33,789 nucleotides of DNA, from positions 1 to 33,789 of the forward strand of contig DGIE01000038.1 in the NCBI GenBank assembly GCA_002393025.1, written 5' to 3'. This DNA is from Holosporaceae bacterium UBA3830. GTDB lineage: Bacteria; Pseudomonadota; Alphaproteobacteria; UBA3830. The notes under the pieces are model-generated. The model had not been told where the DNA came from, did no database searches, and saw nothing but the letters and a program-made list of their open reading frames with translations. How positions within the stretch are numbered: the first letter of the stretch is position 1; each line of letters begins with the position of its first letter. Made by a program: the position numbers and the translations under genes. Below, piece after piece: positions 30,298-33,789 of this stretch.

Positions 30298-31622
30298 GCG
30301 TAAAAGTCAGGTTTGCCCCCTCTCCTACTGGTTTATTGCACGTTGGGAATATTAGAATTGCGATCTTGAATTATCTGTTTGCGAAACATAAAGGAGGGAA
30401 GTTTGTTCTTCGCATTGATGATACAGACAAGGATCGCTCTACCATCGAGTCCGAAAATCTAATCTTGGAAGATTTGAAGTGGTTGGGTATTAAATGGGAT
30501 GAGTTCTATAAACAGTCCAATCATTTTTCAAAATATCGTGAAGCACTGGAGTATTTAAAATCCATTGGAAGAGTTTATCTGTGCTATGAAACAAAAGACG
30601 AACTCTCTCTGAAAAGGAAAATTCAGGCATCTCAGGGAATACCTCCGGTTTATGATCGAGCATCCTTACAATTATCTGACGAAGAAAAAGCAGATCTGGA
30701 AAAAAAAGGCGTTCAAAAATATTGGCGATTTAAATTAAACGATACCGAAACAGTAGAATGGATAGATTTGGTTCATGGGAAAATCTCCATTTCGTTAAAT
30801 AGTGTCAGTGATCCGATAATAATTAAGCCGGATGGATCTTATGTTTATACATTTGCTTCCGTCGTTGATGATGTAAATATCGGGATTACCCATATCATCC
30901 GCGGGGATGATCACGTAACCAACACTGCAGCACAAATCGATATATTTCAAGCGCTCTCCGGAGGTATCCCGCAATTTGCTCATATTCCTCTGCTGTCTTC
31001 CATTGATGGACAAGATGTATCCAAAAGGACAAGTTCCTCGTTAAGTATGGTCAATCTGCGCAATGCCGGTATGGAACCGCAGGCGATTATCAATGTGTTG
31101 TCGTCTCTGGGAACTTCAAATAACGTAGATTACAGAAATTCGCTTGAAGATTTAATCCATAGCTTTTCTTTTGAAAAAATGAGTTTATCTTCTCCAAAAT
31201 TCAATGTTAGAGATGTGGAACTTCTGACGAAAAAAATTGTCGCGGAAAAGTCTTTTTGTGAAGTAAAATTAGGAGTTTCGGAAACTATCTCTGAAGAATT
31301 TTGGGAAACGATTAAAGGAAATATAGATACCTTGAAAGAGGTTGACTTTTGGTATGAAATTTTCTACAAGGATATACCTCCTTGCTTCGAAAAAGTAGAT
31401 CAGGGTTATTTATGCCAAATGAGAGAGAGTCTTTCGCCTGAAATCGATTTTGATACTTGGATTTCGCAACTAAAGAAAGTTTCTGGAAGAAAAAGTAGAG
31501 ATTTGTTTCATCCGATCCGCATGGTTCTAACAAATCAGGAAAAAGGACCGGAGTTAAGGAAGATTTTCGATCTGTTGGGATATGAAAAAATAAAAAACAG
31601 AATAGAGAGAAATATACGATGA
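30294..31622 (+). CDS. gltX: Glutamyl-tRNA synthetase
   Basis: 442 aa. It charges tRNA with glutamate. The class I signature is in PSPTGLLHVGNIRIA (HVGN in place of HIGG/H) and the second motif reads DGQDVSKRTSS, where the usual form is KLSKRHGA. RIDDTD and the block ITHIIRGDDHVTNTAAQI are conserved. Alphaproteobacteria commonly have two GluRS proteins, one for tRNA-Glu and one for misacylating tRNA-Gln. The divergent motifs suggest this may be one specialised copy, but the sequence alone does not decide which. The ATG overlaps the rne stop (ATGA), and its stop overlaps cysS in the same way. Confidence 0.95.
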   Translation: MSVKVRFAPSPTGLLHVGNIRIAILNYLFAKHKGGKFVLRIDDTDKDRSTIESENLILEDLKWLGIKWDEFYKQSNHFSKYREALEYLKSIGRVYLCYETKDELSLKRKIQASQGIPPVYDRASLQLSDEEKADLEKKGVQKYWRFKLNDTETVEWIDLVHGKISISLNSVSDPIIIKPDGSYVYTFASVVDDVNIGITHIIRGDDHVTNTAAQIDIFQALSGGIPQFAHIPLLSSIDGQDVSKRTSSSLSMVNLRNAGMEPQAIINVLSSLGTSNNVDYRNSLEDLIHSFSFEKMSLSSPKFNVRDVELLTKKIVAEKSFCEVKLGVSETISEEFWETIKGNIDTLKEVDFWYEIFYKDIPPCFEKVDQGYLCQMRESLSPEIDFDTWISQLKKVSGRKSRDLFHPIRMVLTNQEKGPELRKIFDLLGYEKIKNRIERNIR

Positions 31623-32983
31623 ATTCATTACATTTGTACAATTCTCTGACTAACAAGTTAGAGAAATTCGAGCCTATTGATCCAAATAATGTTCGCATGT
31701 ATGTTTGTGGTCCAACAGTTTATTCGAGTCCGCATATCGGAAATGCCAGACCTCTTGTTGTGTTTGATGTATTATTTCGCCTTCTAAGAGAAATTTACAG
31801 CAACGTAACCTACGTGCGGAATCTTACTGACGTCGATGACAAGATCAATAAGCGAGCTTTCGAAAGAAAAATTTCGATAAAAGAATTAACTGATGAAGTC
31901 ATTGCCGAATTTCACAAGAGCACTAATCAGTTAAATGTACTTCCTCCGACTCATGAACCTCGTGCAACTTTTCACATAAATGAGATGCTGGATATTATAA
32001 GTTTACTCATAAAAAATGAATTTGCTTACGTTGCTGAAGGTCATGTTTTATTTCGCGTAAAAAAACTCAGTAATTACGGTCAACTCTCGAAGAGGACCGT
32101 TGAAGACATGATTCCAGGAAGTCGTGTTGAAGTGGCTCCTTATAAAGAAGATCCGCTTGATTTCGTTTTGTGGAAACCGTCAAGAGAAAACGAGCCAAGT
32201 TGGGATAGCCCTTTCGGTAAAGGTCGTCCGGGATGGCATATTGAGTGCTCGGCGATGAGTTCAAAGTATTTGGGAAAACAGTTTGATATTCACGCCGGAG
32301 GTCAAGATTTAATTTTTCCGCATCACGAAAATGAGATAGCGCAAAATTTCGGAGCTTTCGGAAGCCTTATGGCTAATTATTGGGTCCATAATGGACTTTT
32401 GTCGGTCGACAATCAAAAGATGTCCAAATCACTCGGAAATATAATTTCGCTAGATGAAATTCTGCAAAAATATGACGGAGAAATCATTCGTTACATATTG
32501 CTGTCGACACATTATCAAAAAACGCTGAATTGGACGGATCAAGTCATAAATCAAGCAAAGTCTGCACTCAATAGGTTGTACGGAGCATTGAGTTCTGCGA
32601 CAGAAATTTATGACGATGTTGACCTCGAAAGCAAAGTTGTGGTCGCGCTCTGCAATAATCTGAATACTCCTCTTGCTTTGCACCAACTAATGGAAATTAC
32701 CAACGAAATTTATAAAGAAGATAATCAAATAAAAAAGAATAAACTTTGCTCTTTCTTGAAGAAAGAAGCAAAAATTTTAGGGCTGCTTTCTCGGACGAAT
32801 TGGTTCAAAAGGGATGCTAAGTTATCAGAAGACGAAATTATCAGTTTGCTTAGGGAAAGAACCAAAGCGAAATCTGAGAAAAATTTTCAAAAAGCAGACG
32901 AAATTCGTAACTATCTGCTCAAAAATAAGATAAAAATTGAGGATACAAAGGACGGTCCCATATGGAAGGTCGCTTCGGATTAA
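31619..32983 (+). CDS. cysS: Cysteinyl-tRNA synthetase
   Basis: 454 aa, normal length. It charges tRNA-Cys in the cytoplasm. The opening region has YVCGPTVYSSPHIGNARP, containing a zinc-ligand Cys and the HIGN signature. ECSAMSSKYLG and HHENEIAQ supply the remaining zinc ligands, and QKMSKSLGN is the KMSKS loop. The ATG overlaps the gltX stop by 4 nt, so the gene is third in the rne-gltX-cysS operon. No clear terminator hairpin follows. Confidence 0.98.
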   Translation: MNSLHLYNSLTNKLEKFEPIDPNNVRMYVCGPTVYSSPHIGNARPLVVFDVLFRLLREIYSNVTYVRNLTDVDDKINKRAFERKISIKELTDEVIAEFHKSTNQLNVLPPTHEPRATFHINEMLDIISLLIKNEFAYVAEGHVLFRVKKLSNYGQLSKRTVEDMIPGSRVEVAPYKEDPLDFVLWKPSRENEPSWDSPFGKGRPGWHIECSAMSSKYLGKQFDIHAGGQDLIFPHHENEIAQNFGAFGSLMANYWVHNGLLSVDNQKMSKSLGNIISLDEILQKYDGEIIRYILLSTHYQKTLNWTDQVINQAKSALNRLYGALSSATEIYDDVDLESKVVVALCNNLNTPLALHQLMEITNEIYKEDNQIKKNKLCSFLKKEAKILGLLSRTNWFKRDAKLSEDEIISLLRERTKAKSEKNFQKADEIRNYLLKNKIKIEDTKDGPIWKVASD

Positions 32984-33023
32984 CCTCAACACGTTACACG
33001 AAACACAATAAAACTATCTAGAG

Positions 33024-33052
33024 TTGCAAATTCATTCGCCTTGTAGTAGATA
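33024..33052 (+). promoter_or_regulatory. Candidate promoter of the LRR protein gene
   Basis: TTGCAA (33024-33029), 17 bp and TAGATA (33047-33052). Transcription would begin near 33060, exactly where the G-rich potential stem of the leader starts. Confidence 0.5.
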
Positions 33053-33060
33053 TAAAATAA

Positions 33061-33205
33061 GGGTGGTGTACTTCTTAAGTTAGACTACATTTTCGAAAGG
33101 ACAGATCTCCCTCGTCTTTGAAGCGATCCACCCGAGTTGTTTTGGTTCTGTGTAGTCACGAGGTCGTGTGGTTTTTGTGTTAGATGTTAAGAAAAAGAGG
33201 AGGTT
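33061..33205 (+). ncRNA. Possible structured leader RNA before the LRR gene
   Basis: A leader of about 145 nt contains two long-range complementary pairs: GGGTGG (33061-33066) with CCACCC (33128-33133), and GACTACA (33083-33089) with TGTAGTC (33151-33157). Their order A-B-A'-B' is that of a pseudoknot. No known riboswitch or small RNA family was recognised. The pairings are exact but short, so this is a candidate only. Confidence 0.3.
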
Positions 33206-33789
33206 ATGAAAAAATTTTTGTTAGGCGTTTGTACTGCTGTGGCTTTCTGGATAAATGATGCGGGAGCGATGAATGTTAAAACAGAGGATGGACGGGACAT
33301 ATCAGTTAGCGAATTTGAATCAGCAGATAGTCAATTTGTGATGATCTCCAGATGGGAATTAGGAAATAAATATTACATGGGCGGATGTAGATACTTGTAT
33401 ATTGATTATAGAGGTACAAAAGAAAAGTTTGACCGAGAAAAGTCCAAAGCTGATATTACAAGAGAAATGGAGGACTTACTTTATACATTGCCAAAATGTA
33501 TCGGAAGGTCTGACAATTTAACAGTGCTGGATGTGCACGACTCCGTTTGTAATGAGGTGTCCTCGTATTCGCGGGGAATACATTTGAAATCTCTGCCGGA
33601 CTCTATTGGAAATTTGAAGAATTTGCGAATTTTGGATTTGTCCAACAATTACCTAACAACTTTGCCGGAATCCATCGGTAATTTAAAAAATCTGGAAGAG
33701 TTGAATCTTTCTAATAATTACGGGTTTTCAAAATTGCCAGAGTCTATAGGAAATTTAAAAAATCTGAGGACATTAAAGCTCAAGAGAAC
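33206..33789 (+). CDS. Secreted leucine-rich-repeat protein (3' end outside window)
   Basis: The first 194 codons are visible and the frame is open at the window edge. A signal peptide, MKKFLLGVCTAVAFW, ends near INDAGA (about residue 21). A non-repeat N-terminal domain of about 80 residues, including a Cys in YMGGCRYLY, is followed by a degenerate repeat (LPKCIGRSDNLTVLDV) and then three regular repeats of 23-24 residues built on LPESIGNLKNLEELNLSNN. LRR arrays form curved protein-binding surfaces, and secreted bacterial versions often contact host proteins; that role here is inference. ATG at 33206 has AGAGGAGG immediately upstream with 2-nt spacing from its 3' end. No catalytic domain is visible yet. 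Confidence 0.88.
   Translation, partial: MKKFLLGVCTAVAFWINDAGAMNVKTEDGRDISVSEFESADSQFVMISRWELGNKYYMGGCRYLYIDYRGTKEKFDREKSKADITREMEDLLYTLPKCIGRSDNLTVLDVHDSVCNEVSSYSRGIHLKSLPDSIGNLKNLRILDLSNNYLTTLPESIGNLKNLEELNLSNNYGFSKLPESIGNLKNLRTLKLKR

Overview
The window is an AT-rich stretch of an alphaproteobacterial chromosome. Support comes from the gene order lepB-rnc-era-recO, the ssb-gyrA pair, a DksA that has lost three of its four zinc-finger cysteines, and an RNase E ending in the Gly-Trp-Trp PNPase-docking motif known from Caulobacter. An IcmF/DotU-type secretion module, a secreted leucine-rich-repeat protein, a toxin-antitoxin pair, dispersed-looking repeats and many TTG/GTG starts suggest a host-associated, perhaps intracellular lineage such as Holosporales/Paracaedibacteraceae. 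That placement is inference; no database was searched.

Layout. Positions 1-2025 hold the first codons of a minus-strand GpsA-like gene, tRNA-Ser(GGA) and an ABC-F ribosome-associated ATPase. Positions 2111-7325 are a tightly packed minus-strand housekeeping run, in transcription order rpmI-rplT-dksA-lepB-rnc-era-recO-pntA. Positions 7411-8185 hold a RelB/DinJ-type antitoxin with a YoeB-type toxin, flanked by two imperfect direct repeats of 55 bp. Positions 8181-9249 hold a TadE-like pilus gene. Its ATG and Shine-Dalgarno sequence are separated from the main reading frame by a run of nine G, so it is either phase-variable and currently OFF, or frameshifted. Its N-terminal part is made of repeat DNA. 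Positions 9343-11444 hold comM and a BON-domain lipoprotein. Positions 11532-18869 are half of a type VI secretion locus (tssK-tssL-tssM-tssA). Divergent from it lies an unrecognised secreted coiled-coil protein (19042-19827).

Positions 19836-25550 return to minus-strand housekeeping genes: ssb, gyrA, a UgpC/MalK-type ABC ATPase, rlmH and fabD. From 25691 onward everything is on the plus strand: tRNA-Val(GAC), accB-accC, then rne-gltX-cysS joined by 4-bp stop/start overlaps, and finally a secreted leucine-rich-repeat protein cut by the window edge.

How the genes work together. TssK (baseplate), TssL and TssM (inner-membrane complex) and TssA (assembly cap) are one functional half of a T6SS; sheath, tube, spike and ClpV must lie elsewhere. 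The secreted coiled-coil protein and the LRR protein are candidate host-interaction factors. AccB/AccC and FabD feed fatty-acid synthesis. RNase III, RNase E, Era and RlmH act in RNA processing and ribosome maturation. GyrA, SSB and RecO act on DNA. Most promoter calls are consensus matches read by eye in AT-rich DNA and are correspondingly uncertain. No rRNA, CRISPR array, insertion sequence or clear Rho-independent terminator was seen.
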